64,000 nucleotides of DNA from JAIVJG01 sp964236735 (GTDB lineage Bacteria; Acidobacteriota; Blastocatellia; Pyrinomonadales; Pyrinomonadaceae), in NCBI GenBank assembly GCA_964236735.1, contig CAXSFM010000001.1, positions 458,880 to 522,879 on the forward strand, read 5' to 3'. The notes beneath the pieces were generated by a model. The model made no database searches and was not told where the DNA came from. It saw only the letters and a list, made by a program, of their open reading frames with translations. A program made the position numbers and the translations under genes. Shown here in pieces: positions 8,686 to 19,000 of this stretch (within the stretch, counting starts at the first letter, position 1; every line of letters begins with the position of its first letter).

Positions 8686-8926
8686 CTTTCTTCTCTCCGA
8701 TAGCTCCAAAATGTTTTCAGTTGAGCGCGTGCCTTATCACCCACTCTTCCAAGCCTCAACGGCTCTCAACACACTAACGCGCAAGAGAGGATAGAAAAGG
8801 ATCAGCCGCGCATAGATTACGAGCCGGTTCACGCGCGGGAAATTTTATTGATCCGAAGCAATTGAGTTTTGCGCGTTACACGTTGAGCCGTAGTTGCGGC
8901 TGAATTTGTCCGTCAAGGTGTTGTGA

Positions 8927-11335
8927 ATGATGAATGTGCGCGCGATCATACAGACTAAGCTCAGACAATTTTCTTGTCTCATACTTATTATCGGCATCGT
9001 CTCTCAAGCTCTGAACGTCGAGGCACAAACGAGGCGCGCGGCGACAAGGCCGGGCGCACAGACAACTGCCGTCGCCACCAGCCAGTCGAAACAGAAAGCT
9101 CAGGCGTGTTCGAGCGCGTGGACGGGCGTGATGACGTACACGCGCACGCAAAGCGCTTCGAGCCATAAGACCGTGCCGAGAGTGTCAGAGAGAGGCGAGG
9201 ACACGACCGACTTTCAGATGAATTACAACTACAAAGCCACCGTCGCCGTCATCGAAAGCCCGGAACGTAACGGTTCGAGCACCGGCAAAGCCAGCATCAA
9301 TCATTCGCTCACCTCGAACGAAACAGTCATTGGCAAAGAGAAAAATTCTTGTGATAGAGGGAAAACGTGGCGCGAAATGTCCGGCACATCCACCTCGAAG
9401 ACCGAAACGCGCGGCGCGGCGAGCGGGGTGGAAGCGAGCGTTAATGTCGGCGTCAACGCAGACGGAACTTATGCGGTCAGCGTCGGAGTTCCACAAATAC
9501 ACGGACAAACGACCGGCTCGCAAACTTCGACTTTCAGCGGCCAATGCACGCCGAAAGAAGGAAAGAATCTGAGCCTGCCGCCGACGCAAACGAGCATTGA
9601 TGGAAACTCTCTCACGACCGACGGCACACATCGCATTAACCCTGACGACCCGAATCGTTTGAGCGGAAGCTATTCGACGACATGGCAAAATGTCACCGAG
9701 ACGCTGAGTTGGAATTTGCAAAAATGCGGCGCGCCGCTGCGCCTGCTCGACTTGAAATTCGAGCACCCGAAATACCCTCGCTTTGACGACTGGCAGGAGA
9801 TCGTCGAGCAGACCGGAACCGTTGACGGCAACATGGTCAAGATCAAGGCCAGCGTCTTGAACGCTTCGGGCGAGACGAAATACGCCGACGTGAAATTTGA
9901 AGAGACGTACAAAGGCGATAAGTGGGATGGAGCGAAGCCCGACGCGCCGCTCGAAGATAGTGTCGTCTCCGTCCGGCTGGAGCCGGGCGAAGAGCGCGAG
10001 GTGGAGATGGTTTGGGACTCGTCCGGCTACGCCTGGTACGACGACGGCAGGCCGCGCCTTGTGCAACGCATCAAGGCCGAGCTTGAAGAGAACGGGAAGA
10101 AGACCGACGAGTTGACGAAGAATCTGAAAGTTGCGCCCAAACCGCTCGTGCTGGTTCACGGCCTCTGGAGCAACTGGAAGGCGTGGGAGGTCTGGCAGAA
10201 TATTTTGACGACCTCGCACAGCTACGATTGGAAGGCGTTCCCGGTCGGCGAGAAACCTGAGAAGGGTGTGATGAACACGGGCGGAGAATTTCTTTCGACC
10301 GGCCTGACCAACAGCATCTTTGAAAACTCGCAGCAGGTCGGCAAGTACATCAAGTACGCGCAGGAAGATCGCAACGCATGGCATGTAGATGTCGTGGCGC
10401 ACTCGATGGGTGGGCTGATCGCGCGTCATTACATACATAACTTCATGCCGCCTACGCCTGATGGCCGACCGCAGATCGCCCATCTTGTCATGCTCGGCAC
10501 GCCGAACATGGGCAGCCCGTGCGCCGATGTGATGAATACGACGTTTGAAGTGTTGGGCAAGCACGTCGAAGCCCTGCGGCAGTTACAGCCTTCGGTCGTC
10601 GCCGAGTTCAACAAGGTCAACGTCAATCGCAAGGGCGTGAAGTTCTCGGCGTTGGCTGGCAATCCCCTGCCGGTGATCTGTAAGAACGTGACATGGAACG
10701 ACGGCGTCGTCCCCGTCGAGTCGGCGCTCTGGAAGATTAAAGACCATGCTCTGTCGAAAAATGTCCACACGGATTTGACAGGCACGGAAGACTTTTCGAG
10801 CTTCGTCAAGCCGCATCTGGCAATCGGCCCGAAGGGCAATCACAATCCCGAGCAGCCGGAACTTTCGCAGTATTCGGATCGGAGCAAACGGGAGACGAAC
10901 AATTCTCTCGCTCCGATGTTTAACAACGCATCCTATCGGCTTGACGATTCGTATAGCCTCGACGTTTCTGACAGCGCACTGACAAACAGCGCGGCTGCCG
11001 GACTCGAAGACAATTCACGCCCGGCGTTCGCTAAAGAACTGACACTCGCGCCGAAGCAAACCGTCGAGCTTGAGATTCCAGTCACGTCGAGCGCGAATTT
11101 CGGTCTGACGTTTATGGCCGACGCGAAAGTCTCGGCGATTCTGACCGATGATCGAGGGGAAGTACGCGGCAAGAATCCGGCGGATACGCTCGCCGCGCGA
11201 GCCTTTTTCCGCACGATCTTCGTTGACCGGAGCGTGACCGGCGGAACATGGACACTGAAGCTTCAAAATACGGGAACGTTAGAGGCCGTCGCGATCATCT
11301 CAGTTTGGAGCGACACTGTCTCAAGGAAACCTTGA
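8927..11335 (+). CDS. Exported alpha/beta-hydrolase (lipase/esterase-like)
   Basis: 802 residues. Tandem ATGs at 8927 and 8930 follow AAGGTG. The signal peptide is residues 1-34 (FSCLILIIGIVSQALNVEAQ). The N-terminal half (40-385) is hydrophilic, Ser/Thr-rich and unassigned, with a beta-domain at about 265-385. The hydrolase domain runs from about 400 to 640: VLVHGLWSNWKAW carries the oxyanion HG motif, VDVVAHSMGG gives the nucleophile elbow with Ser493, and MLGTPNMGSPCAD is typical of PGAP1/lactonizing-lipase relatives, which cut ester bonds of lipids. A C-terminal domain of about 110 residues ends in a beta-rich segment (GTWTLKLQNTG) like proprotein-convertase P or carbohydrate-binding folds. 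Monocistronic; a terminator follows at about 11450. Confidence 0.8.
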   Translation: MMNVRAIIQTKLRQFSCLILIIGIVSQALNVEAQTRRAATRPGAQTTAVATSQSKQKAQACSSAWTGVMTYTRTQSASSHKTVPRVSERGEDTTDFQMNYNYKATVAVIESPERNGSSTGKASINHSLTSNETVIGKEKNSCDRGKTWREMSGTSTSKTETRGAASGVEASVNVGVNADGTYAVSVGVPQIHGQTTGSQTSTFSGQCTPKEGKNLSLPPTQTSIDGNSLTTDGTHRINPDDPNRLSGSYSTTWQNVTETLSWNLQKCGAPLRLLDLKFEHPKYPRFDDWQEIVEQTGTVDGNMVKIKASVLNASGETKYADVKFEETYKGDKWDGAKPDAPLEDSVVSVRLEPGEEREVEMVWDSSGYAWYDDGRPRLVQRIKAELEENGKKTDELTKNLKVAPKPLVLVHGLWSNWKAWEVWQNILTTSHSYDWKAFPVGEKPEKGVMNTGGEFLSTGLTNSIFENSQQVGKYIKYAQEDRNAWHVDVVAHSMGGLIARHYIHNFMPPTPDGRPQIAHLVMLGTPNMGSPCADVMNTTFEVLGKHVEALRQLQPSVVAEFNKVNVNRKGVKFSALAGNPLPVICKNVTWNDGVVPVESALWKIKDHALSKNVHTDLTGTEDFSSFVKPHLAIGPKGNHNPEQPELSQYSDRSKRETNNSLAPMFNNASYRLDDSYSLDVSDSALTNSAAAGLEDNSRPAFAKELTLAPKQTVELEIPVTSSANFGLTFMADAKVSAILTDDRGEVRGKNPADTLAARAFFRTIFVDRSVTGGTWTLKLQNTGTLEAVAIISVWSDTVSRKP

Positions 11336-11451
11336 TGAGTATGGAAAGACGATGTGCTGTCAATCGCGACCGGCAAAGCGAGCTTCACGCAGTCCAGCAC
11401 GCTCTGCGTCTAAACGCCGTCGTTGGATTTCTATATCGTTCGACGTGTTAT

Positions 11452-11485
11452 GAGAAAGTCCGCGCGGGCGGGCTTTCTCATTTTT
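11452..11485 (+). terminator. Rho-independent terminator between convergent genes
   Basis: GAGAAAGTCCGC and GCGGGCTTTCTC pair with one G-T wobble, followed by ATTTTT. It ends the lipase transcript, and the stop codon of the minus-strand kinase lies inside it at 11478. Confidence 0.75.
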
Positions 11486-12971
11486 GATGGCTGATAATTT
11501 TGTGATACGCCGCTTGCTGCCTGTCCAATGCGGCGCGGTAGCGCGCGTGGCGTGTGGAATCAGGCATGAACGTTTTGACACTGTCTCGTTCAATCGTGCT
11601 TGAGAGGTTCGTGAGCACGCCCAGAGTTTCCAACGCCAGCAAGACCGCGCCGCGACTCGAAGCCTCGCGCGTGTCGGAGAATTTGACGGGACGGTTGAGC
11701 GCATCGGCGATGATTTGCGTCCATGTAGGCGAGGCCGCCAGCGCGCCGCCGGACGCACGCACCTCCGCGCCCGGCGCGAATGTTTCGAGCGCATCTGCGA
11801 TCAGCGCGAAGCGATAGGCGACCGCTTCCAGAGAGGCGCGCAGAATTTCCACTGGCCGCGTGTGCGCCGTCAGACCGAGAATTGCGCCGCGCGCATCCAC
11901 CGACCAGCCTGTGCTGCGCTCGCCGAACCAGAAAGGGAGCATCGTTAATTTGTGCGCGTCCGGCTCCATCGCGGCTAACTGCGTTTCAAGCTCTTTCGCT
12001 TCGATGCCGAGCGCGAGCGCGCCGGTCATCCACTCGTGCAACCCGCCGCCGTCCGAGAGCGCGCCGCCGACGAGCACGCGGCGTCTGTCCGCGCGATAGC
12101 ACCAGAGCGCGGGCGGCAATTCATCCGGCGGCGAGCCTTCCCACATCACGCGCATCGCGCCCGACGTGCCGACCATCAACGCCAGCGTCTCGCGCCCGAC
12201 GCAATTCGCGCCGATGTTGTTGGCCGCGCCGTCACCGATGACCGGGAACAGACGCGCCCCGCGCAGTTGCGGCCAGCGTTGCGCGTAAGCTTCGACGAGC
12301 GCACCCGTCCATCCCGTCGCGGCGAGCAGCGGCAGTTGCTCGCGGTCGAGTTCGAGGCCGTCGAGCAACATCTCGTCCCACTCGCAGAGCTTCTGATTCA
12401 GCAGACCAGTGCCCGACGCCATCGAGACGCTCGCTATCCATTCGCCGGAGAGACGCCGGTTGATGAACTCGCCCGCCGAGACCCAGCGCGTGACGGCGCG
12501 GCACGCATCCGGCGCGTGCCTGCGAAGCCAGAGCAGTTTGGCCGGCCAGTAGCCGGGATGAAAGCGGCAACCCGTGCGCGCGTGCGTCTCTTGCTCGTCG
12601 AAGCGTCGCCGCAACACTTTGGACTCTTCCGCCGCGCGCGTGTCAGCCCAACCGTAAATCGGCGTCAGCGCGTGACCCGCTTCATCCACGCCCACGAGAC
12701 TGTGCCAGAAACACGCGACCGCGACGGCATCAATGTGTCTTGAACCTGCGCGCCTTAAAGCTTCATCAATGACCGCTTCGACCTGCGCGCAGAGTTGTTC
12801 CGCGTCGTCCTCCGCACCGCCATCAATCGTGGTGCAAAAGCTGTGCGCGACACGCGCCTGCGTGCCAGCCACTTCCCTCCCACGTCCATCAAACAAAGCG
12901 GCGCGCACGCTCGACGTGCCGACGTCTATGCCGAGCACCAGCGGAGCACACGCCTCCGACACTTCACTCAT
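11478..12971 (-). CDS. FGGY-family carbohydrate kinase, gluconokinase-like
   Basis: 497 residues. The start is ATG 12971 with AGGATGGA just upstream, preferred over GTG 13001. The N-terminal ATPase fold opens with VLGIDVGTSSVRAALFD (phosphate-1 loop). WADTRA near 115-120 and GDGAANNIGANC near 250 belong to the sugar and phosphate-2 regions, and the C-terminal lobe has RASGGALAASPTWTQIIAD, the adenosine loop. The family phosphorylates gluconate, xylulose, glycerol and similar substrates. The spacing looks closest to gluconokinases, but the sugar cannot be fixed by eye. It lies 54 bases after the last gene of the long minus-strand envelope operon and may be read from it, with no obvious functional link. 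Confidence 0.85.
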   Translation of the reverse strand: MSEVSEACAPLVLGIDVGTSSVRAALFDGRGREVAGTQARVAHSFCTTIDGGAEDDAEQLCAQVEAVIDEALRRAGSRHIDAVAVACFWHSLVGVDEAGHALTPIYGWADTRAAEESKVLRRRFDEQETHARTGCRFHPGYWPAKLLWLRRHAPDACRAVTRWVSAGEFINRRLSGEWIASVSMASGTGLLNQKLCEWDEMLLDGLELDREQLPLLAATGWTGALVEAYAQRWPQLRGARLFPVIGDGAANNIGANCVGRETLALMVGTSGAMRVMWEGSPPDELPPALWCYRADRRRVLVGGALSDGGGLHEWMTGALALGIEAKELETQLAAMEPDAHKLTMLPFWFGERSTGWSVDARGAILGLTAHTRPVEILRASLEAVAYRFALIADALETFAPGAEVRASGGALAASPTWTQIIADALNRPVKFSDTREASSRGAVLLALETLGVLTNLSSTIERDSVKTFMPDSTRHARYRAALDRQQAAYHKIISHQK

Positions 12972-13025
12972 TCCATCCTGCGCGTCCAAGTTCTTTCGCA
13001 CCTCTCTCGCCTGTTCAGCCGCACG

Positions 13026-15038
13026 CTACGGCGTCGGCGGCGCGGCGTGCGTTGGGTTCAGACTAATCTCAACTTCCTCTCGCAAATGATGATCACGTGC
13101 GCTACGCTTCAACGTCACTTGCCGCACAGACGCGGCCACGTCGAGCAGGCTTCCGATATTGCCCGTGAAGAACGCTTGCGAGGCTGCGTCCACATCGCTC
13201 TGTTCGTCACCTCCGCGCTCGCGCAAATAATTATTGACGCGCGCGCCGTCCAACTTCTTCAAGACGTTATCGAAAGCCTGACGACGCCCGGCGAAACGGA
13301 TGAGCGTCAATTCTTCAAACGGTTCATGCTCCTTTTTGTCGTTGGCCTCACTTTCGACGTTGGCGTCGGCGTTGCGCTTGATAGCTTCGCTCCGCGCTTC
13401 TTCAACACTTGTCGCGAGCATTTCCGCGAGCAGGTTTTCGCTGTTCGCCAAGACCAGTTCCGCGTCTCTGCGAGCGTAACATACTCCCCAGCCAAGCATC
13501 GGCAGTTCCAGTTTGTGCCACTGTCGCCCGTTCGTTTCGTGATTCGTCCAGACCAGATTCGCGCGCGAGCCGGCCAGCATCAGACGACTTTCCACGACTC
13601 TCGCCAGCGCATTCTCTAACGCGCGCTCGTCGAGCGACGCGGGACGCGCGAGCGACAACACGAGTGCGCGCCGGAACTCTACGAACAGCGGCCCGTCCGT
13701 CGTCTGCGGACTCTCCGCCGTCGCACCCGCGAAAGGCGCGGCGGGTTGCAAGACTTCACGCAAATCATCCAACGCCTGCTGTCCCGTCTCCGCACGCAGG
13801 GCGTTTTCGGCGTCGTCTTTATCTTCAAGCCCCGCATCTCTCGCGTCGTCCACAGACTTTTCGTAATCGTCGTCGAGCGTCGAATAGCGCGACTCGCCCC
13901 ACCATTGATCGCTGCCCGTGCGAAAATCCGCCTCGTCGTAAGACTGCCAACTCCAATTCTTCGCCTCGCCTCTTTGTTCAGTCGCGAGACGATCCAGCAA
14001 CGTGTCGCGCGCGAGCGTCGCACTTCCCTGCGCGCCGTCGTCATCAAGCGCGCGCAGGCGGCTGAAAGGAATGTCTGCGGGAATCAAGCTTGAGATACGC
14101 TCCGCATCGCGCGTTGATATTGTACGGCGCGCGCTTGTCGCCGCCCCGCCCGTCGTCAGAAATTCGCGCCGCTCGATCCACTTCTCTTCGCGCAACTCGA
14201 AATCAAAGATTCCGGCGCGCAAAGTTTTCAAATCCGCCACGTTCCCCATCGCCCAGTAATGCTTGAAATAATAATCGTCGTTGAGCTTCGACTGATCCAC
14301 CCAGACCGTCATCGCGTGCGGCTCCATTCCCTTGCACAGTTCACGGAAAGAAGCGTCGTCCGACAAATGATCCTTCGCGGACTTCCCCGTGATGTTCGCC
14401 AGCGCGCGCAGCAAAAGCTCGACGCTCGTCGCCAGCACGAAACGACCGCGCGCCGTTGCGAAGACGAGTTTCTGTTTCTGCCTGCCCCGGTCGGCCTCCA
14501 CCTCGCGGCTGTAATAGACGTTGCCGTCCGGCAATTCAGTCTCTTCAAACGCATCTCTGTTTTGAACAAACTGCGTGACCGCCGCCCGTCTTTCATCGAG
14601 CGGCGCGATGAAGACGAGATCGAGACGACCGATGTCGTAGATGGCGAGGCCTGCGCGCTTGTCCGTCGCGCCCGCGATGGTTGTGGCGTCGAGCGTAAAG
14701 CCGAGCGCATCGTTAAACTCGCCCCAACGCTCGACGAGTTTGAGCGCGAGATGACGCTCTTTGAAACTTTTGAAATTCGCGCTTTCCAAGTATTGCGCCT
14801 TGAGCGTGGAATGCTCCCATCGTTCGACGAGCGCAGGCAGGTCTGCGAACTGCGCGTACACGAGCGCGCCGCGCGGCATGTCTTCGGCCAGCCCGAACGC
14901 GCCGCGCGCGCGTCTGGCGGTCTTTGCATAGACGAACAACGCGGCGCAGGCCATCAGCACGACGAGCACGCACAAGATCAAGCGTCGCCCTTTGCTTTGC
15001 GCCCACACGATTTTTCCAGAGCCTCTCAGCGAGAACAT
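13026..15038 (-). CDS. Membrane-anchored protein, DUF3352-like
   Basis: 670 residues. One N-terminal membrane span at about 19-38 (LILCVLVVLMACAALFVYA) precedes a large outside domain. The opening MPRGALVYAQFADLPALVERWEHSTL resembles DUF3352 proteins, which start with a 'permits X to be measured' beta-strand and then a helix containing a Trp. The middle (about 390-460) is acidic and Ser-rich, and a second repeat-like half begins near 470 (LFVEFRRALVLSLARPASLDERALENAL). There is no catalytic motif. The start is ATG 15038; GTG 15059 is possible. It is the last of five consecutive minus-strand envelope genes, 81 bases after the preceding one, so it probably works with the TPR and VIT/VWA proteins. 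The role is unknown. Confidence 0.7.
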   Translation of the reverse strand: MFSLRGSGKIVWAQSKGRRLILCVLVVLMACAALFVYAKTARRARGAFGLAEDMPRGALVYAQFADLPALVERWEHSTLKAQYLESANFKSFKERHLALKLVERWGEFNDALGFTLDATTIAGATDKRAGLAIYDIGRLDLVFIAPLDERRAAVTQFVQNRDAFEETELPDGNVYYSREVEADRGRQKQKLVFATARGRFVLATSVELLLRALANITGKSAKDHLSDDASFRELCKGMEPHAMTVWVDQSKLNDDYYFKHYWAMGNVADLKTLRAGIFDFELREEKWIERREFLTTGGAATSARRTISTRDAERISSLIPADIPFSRLRALDDDGAQGSATLARDTLLDRLATEQRGEAKNWSWQSYDEADFRTGSDQWWGESRYSTLDDDYEKSVDDARDAGLEDKDDAENALRAETGQQALDDLREVLQPAAPFAGATAESPQTTDGPLFVEFRRALVLSLARPASLDERALENALARVVESRLMLAGSRANLVWTNHETNGRQWHKLELPMLGWGVCYARRDAELVLANSENLLAEMLATSVEEARSEAIKRNADANVESEANDKKEHEPFEELTLIRFAGRRQAFDNVLKKLDGARVNNYLRERGGDEQSDVDAASQAFFTGNIGSLLDVAASVRQVTLKRSARDHHLREEVEISLNPTHAAPPTP

Positions 15039-15119
15039 ATCACACGCCTTTTTCGTCACTCACCTTCTTCAACCGCTCGTCTTCGCACATCCAACTTCAT
15101 CGCCGCACGCGCATAAAAC

Positions 15120-16085
15120 TCAACGCGATTGCTCTGCCGGAATGAACCTCTGCTTGCCCTCGTCCCAGACGAATGTTTCCGTTTCGCTTGCGGGCGCACG
15201 CCCGACGGACAAGCTCTTCCTCATTCGCCAGTGCTCGCGCGCCGTGTGCCATGCGCCATCCGTCTCGCGCCAGAATGTTTGAGACGGCGCGACGCCGGAA
15301 TACTTCAACGCTTCCGTAGCGACTCGCAGCGTCAGACGCGCGGGCGCATCCCCGTTTGCCGGCGCAAATTCGGCGCGTCTCATCTCACGTTTTTTCACGC
15401 TCTCCCAATCCGCGCCCTTGTAATTTTCCAGCGGCGTGATCGTCTCTTCATCGTAACGCGCGACTTCCTCAAGCGAATTGTTCATCAATTTCAACAGCCG
15501 CGCCTTTCGCACGTAGCGCGTCGCATCGCCGTCGCTGTCGCGAATCAACAATTGCTGCTGATCCGGCTTTACCGTTTCGACTAACTCCAGCCAGTCGTCA
15601 TAAGGATAATCTTCATAGCGCAGCCACGCGCTCAGAGCCGCGACCGCCTGCCAACCGCACGCGCCGCGTTTCAAGACGAGCGCGACGGGACTCTCATAAC
15701 GCACGAACGTGATTAACGCTTCCGGCTCCGGCGTGTCGTCGAGATTCGGATAACGAATCTTGCCGTGCTCCGCGCGCGCGGGATAATTCCAGTCGCGCTC
15801 GTAATCGTAAAAGCTCGTCGTGATGCCCGGCTGAAGAAACAGACGCCGGTGCATCTCGCGCCTCACGTCCACGTCCGCGCTCTGCAACGCCGACAGAATT
15901 TCATCGGGGCTGCTGAAATTTCCCGCGCACGCCGCGTCGCTCTTCCGCCGCGTCTCAATCAACACGCGACCCGGCGTCTTCTTCAACAGCAGGCGCGACA
16001 TCAACATTGTGAACAAGAAAAAAGAGAGCAGGCCGATGATGAAACACACTATCAACGAAATCATTCTCGAACGCTTGAGCCACAT
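15120..16085 (-). CDS. Single-span membrane protein of unknown function
   Basis: 321 residues. ATG 16085 has AGGA seven bases upstream. A GTG at 16100 that overlaps the previous stop is the alternative start. The N-terminal membrane span is residues 9-30 (LIVCFIIGLLSFFLFTMLM) after basic WLKRSR. The outside domain has no motif I know; it has many Tyr/Trp/Asp residues (YDYERDWNYPARAEHGKIRYPNLDD, LRYEDYPYDDWLEL) and looks like a compact alpha/beta fold. The gene begins 11 bases after the 2652-residue TPR gene, so the two are almost certainly co-translated. The small size and operon position suggest an assembly or anchoring partner of the TPR protein, which is inference only. Confidence 0.7.
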   Translation of the reverse strand: MWLKRSRMISLIVCFIIGLLSFFLFTMLMSRLLLKKTPGRVLIETRRKSDAACAGNFSSPDEILSALQSADVDVRREMHRRLFLQPGITTSFYDYERDWNYPARAEHGKIRYPNLDDTPEPEALITFVRYESPVALVLKRGACGWQAVAALSAWLRYEDYPYDDWLELVETVKPDQQQLLIRDSDGDATRYVRKARLLKLMNNSLEEVARYDEETITPLENYKGADWESVKKREMRRAEFAPANGDAPARLTLRVATEALKYSGVAPSQTFWRETDGAWHTAREHWRMRKSLSVGRAPASETETFVWDEGKQRFIPAEQSR

Positions 16086-16096
16086 AAATTTTCCTT

Positions 16097-19000
16097 TCAC
16101 TTGCGCGCCACCAATTGCCCGTCAATTGTCAGACGCGGCGTTCCGCTCTTCGACTTCTCACGTTGCAGTTCACGTAGATGCGAGACGCGCGCGACAGCCT
16201 CCGCACGCCCCGCCGCTCCTGCGACCGTCAGCGCGAGTCTGGCGCGCGCGAATCCAAGCGCGCGCCTCATGTCGCCCGTCCCCTCCGCCGCGACGGAGAG
16301 CAATCCCAACAACTCCACTCGCGTTTGTGCGCGCCGCATTTCTGCTCGCGCTCCGAGCGTTTGATACTTCCCGGAAGCCGGCAAGGCTCCCGCTTCCTGC
16401 TCGCCTTCGTTTGAGTCGTCCGCATCTTCGACAGTCTCTTTCACATCGTCTTTCAAAGGCTGCAACTCCGCATCGTCGCCGGCAAATTTCAATGCGGCGC
16501 GCGGTTGTCCGAGAGAGATTGAAAGGCAGACGAGTTGACGCAGCGGCGCGTCTTCGTTGAAGCCGAAAGCGGCGGCGGCTTGACTGTCGAGGTCTCCGCC
16601 CCGCGCTTCGATCAAACGGTCGCGCGCATCCGTTTCCGTCTCACTCTTTTTGTGCAGCAGCGCGCAGAACAGTTTGAGATACGGATTCGGGTCAGAGGCT
16701 TTCGCTTCATCGGCTAACTTCAACGCCTCTCTATTGCGTCCTGATGCGACGAGCGCGAGCGCGTCCGTGGCTGTCAACATTTCCACGTCCGCGCCGTTCG
16801 CCGCGCGCACGCCCTCCGCGAGCGAACTCCACAACTCTCTCCGCTCGCCGATTATTTCCGGCGCGACCCACACCGCCTGCCACCGCGCGCCGCGCGTCGC
16901 ATCCCTGTCACCGATGATTGACGCGAGTTGCGCGACGGCCTCATCAATCTGGTTGTTGATGTCAAGCACGCGCGCCAACTCGATTCGATTCGCCACCTCA
17001 TCCGGCGCAGCGACGAGCAACTGTCGTCGAAACTCAATCGTCGCATCGAACTGGCCGGAGCTTGCCGCCGTCTCCGCCGCGAGCCGCAACGCTTCGCTTT
17101 CGTTCAGATTGTTCTCCACCTGTGGAGCTTCAACCTTCGCGTCCGTGACCGCATGAGCCTTCACGAGCGGCCACTCCGCCACTTCCGCTTCAGCCGCCGG
17201 AGCCGTCTCACTGCGCGCGAGTTTCACCATCGCGCGCAAAACTTCGAGACCGAACGCCGCGTCACCTTTCTTAAAAGCGCGCGACGACAATTCCGCGAAC
17301 AAGCTGCCTTCAAACTTTCCGAGCGCGAGCGTGCGCGCCTCCGCCTCTTCGAGCAGCGAGTCCGCTTCCGCAACGCGCTTTTCCCCTCTGAGCATCGCCG
17401 CCGCTTCGTTCAAACGTGTGACATCCGGCGGCGCGACGACGCTGACATTTTCTCCCGCCGTGACGCCAACCAAATGCTTGAGACCCTCGACCGCCTGCTC
17501 GATGCGGCCTGCGCGCACGTCCAATTGCAGACCCGCCAGACGCAGCCACGACGGGCGCGCGTAGCGACGACTGAGTTCGCTTTCAATCTCGGAGACGAGC
17601 CGTCTCGCATCAACGTCGTGATGCTCTTCGAGCAGGTACGCGAGATACTTTTGCTGCCACTCAACCCGCGCGCCGTCCGGCTCGGAAACTTTGAAGTTGT
17701 TTTCGTGATCGTAAACTTCTTCCGCTGCGCCCGCGTCCCACACTCGATCCAGCACAGAGACGTAATCATAGTCGCGCTCCGAATCCGACATCTTGCCGCT
17801 ACGCTCGATGAGCAACTGATAAAACTTTCCGCGACTCGCCCTTGCTATTAAATTCTCGTTGACGAGCGTCTCCGGCAACAACGCGCGCTCCGGGACGGCC
17901 TCGCAAAGTTTCACGAAGTAGCTCGCCTTCGCGCTTGCATCCGATGCGCTTTCGTCCGATGCGCTCTCGCCCGGTTCGGATTTATGCGTCGCAGGCTCGC
18001 CCGGACTCTCCATCGTCGAAACTTCTTTCGTCTCCTTCGTCGCTTCTTTCGCGAACGTTGCAGCGACGGCGCGGATTAGTTTGCGGAGAGATTCCTTTTT
18101 CCCCTCGTCATTGCTCGACGGATAATCGTCGTCGCTCATCTCCTGCAAACGTTTGACGAGCAGTGGCGTGAGTTTTTCCCGCGCACGCGCCGGCAGGCCG
18201 TGATGTCGCAGCGTCTCCAGATAAAGCATGAACGCCTCGTCTGACACAGTCTCGCTGGATATTATGCGCGCCCACGATTCGTCCGCGCGCCGTTTGTCGC
18301 CGAGTATGAAGCTGGCCGCACCGACACTCGCCAGCGTCTGCGCGTCATCAGGCTGCGCTTCGGATGCAAGTTGTAGATGAATGAACGCTGCCCTCGCGTC
18401 TTCCTGCGAGAGATACCATTGCCCCAACTTCAACTGCTCTGCGGCATCGTGCGGGCTGTTCTCAATCAACGCCGGAAGCAACTCGCGACTTTTATCATGC
18501 GACTCCGGCGCGCTCGATTTGTAGAGCCAACGCCCGTAAGTCGCGCTCAACTGAAACCAATCGTCACCGGCGAGTTCCCTGCTCGCATCCGTCGGACGTG
18601 CGACGAGTTCGCCGACGGTTTTCCAACGCAGCGCGTTGAGAAAATAATTTTCGTTGGCCTGTGCAAATTCACCGAGCGCGAGACTCACTTCTGCATTGCG
18701 CGCGGATTTCCAGACTGACGCTTGCGCGCCCGCGTTGATGGCCTCGTGCGCCAATTCGCCCTCGCCGCGCGCCAGCAGAAAGTTGATGAGTTGCAGATGC
18801 GCCGGCGAGTTCGCGTCGAGCGCGTAGGCACGTAGCTCGTCTCTGCCCGCCGCGCCTTTCTCTTCAAGCGCGGCGAAATAGCGCGCCACCATTTCATCAT
18901 TCTTCGCGGCTGAGTCGGCGCGCGTCCGGCGATAATAATTCCGCAGCGCGTCGAGTTCGCGCGCTTTATCGCCGGACAGTTGCGCGTAGTCCGCCGTCAG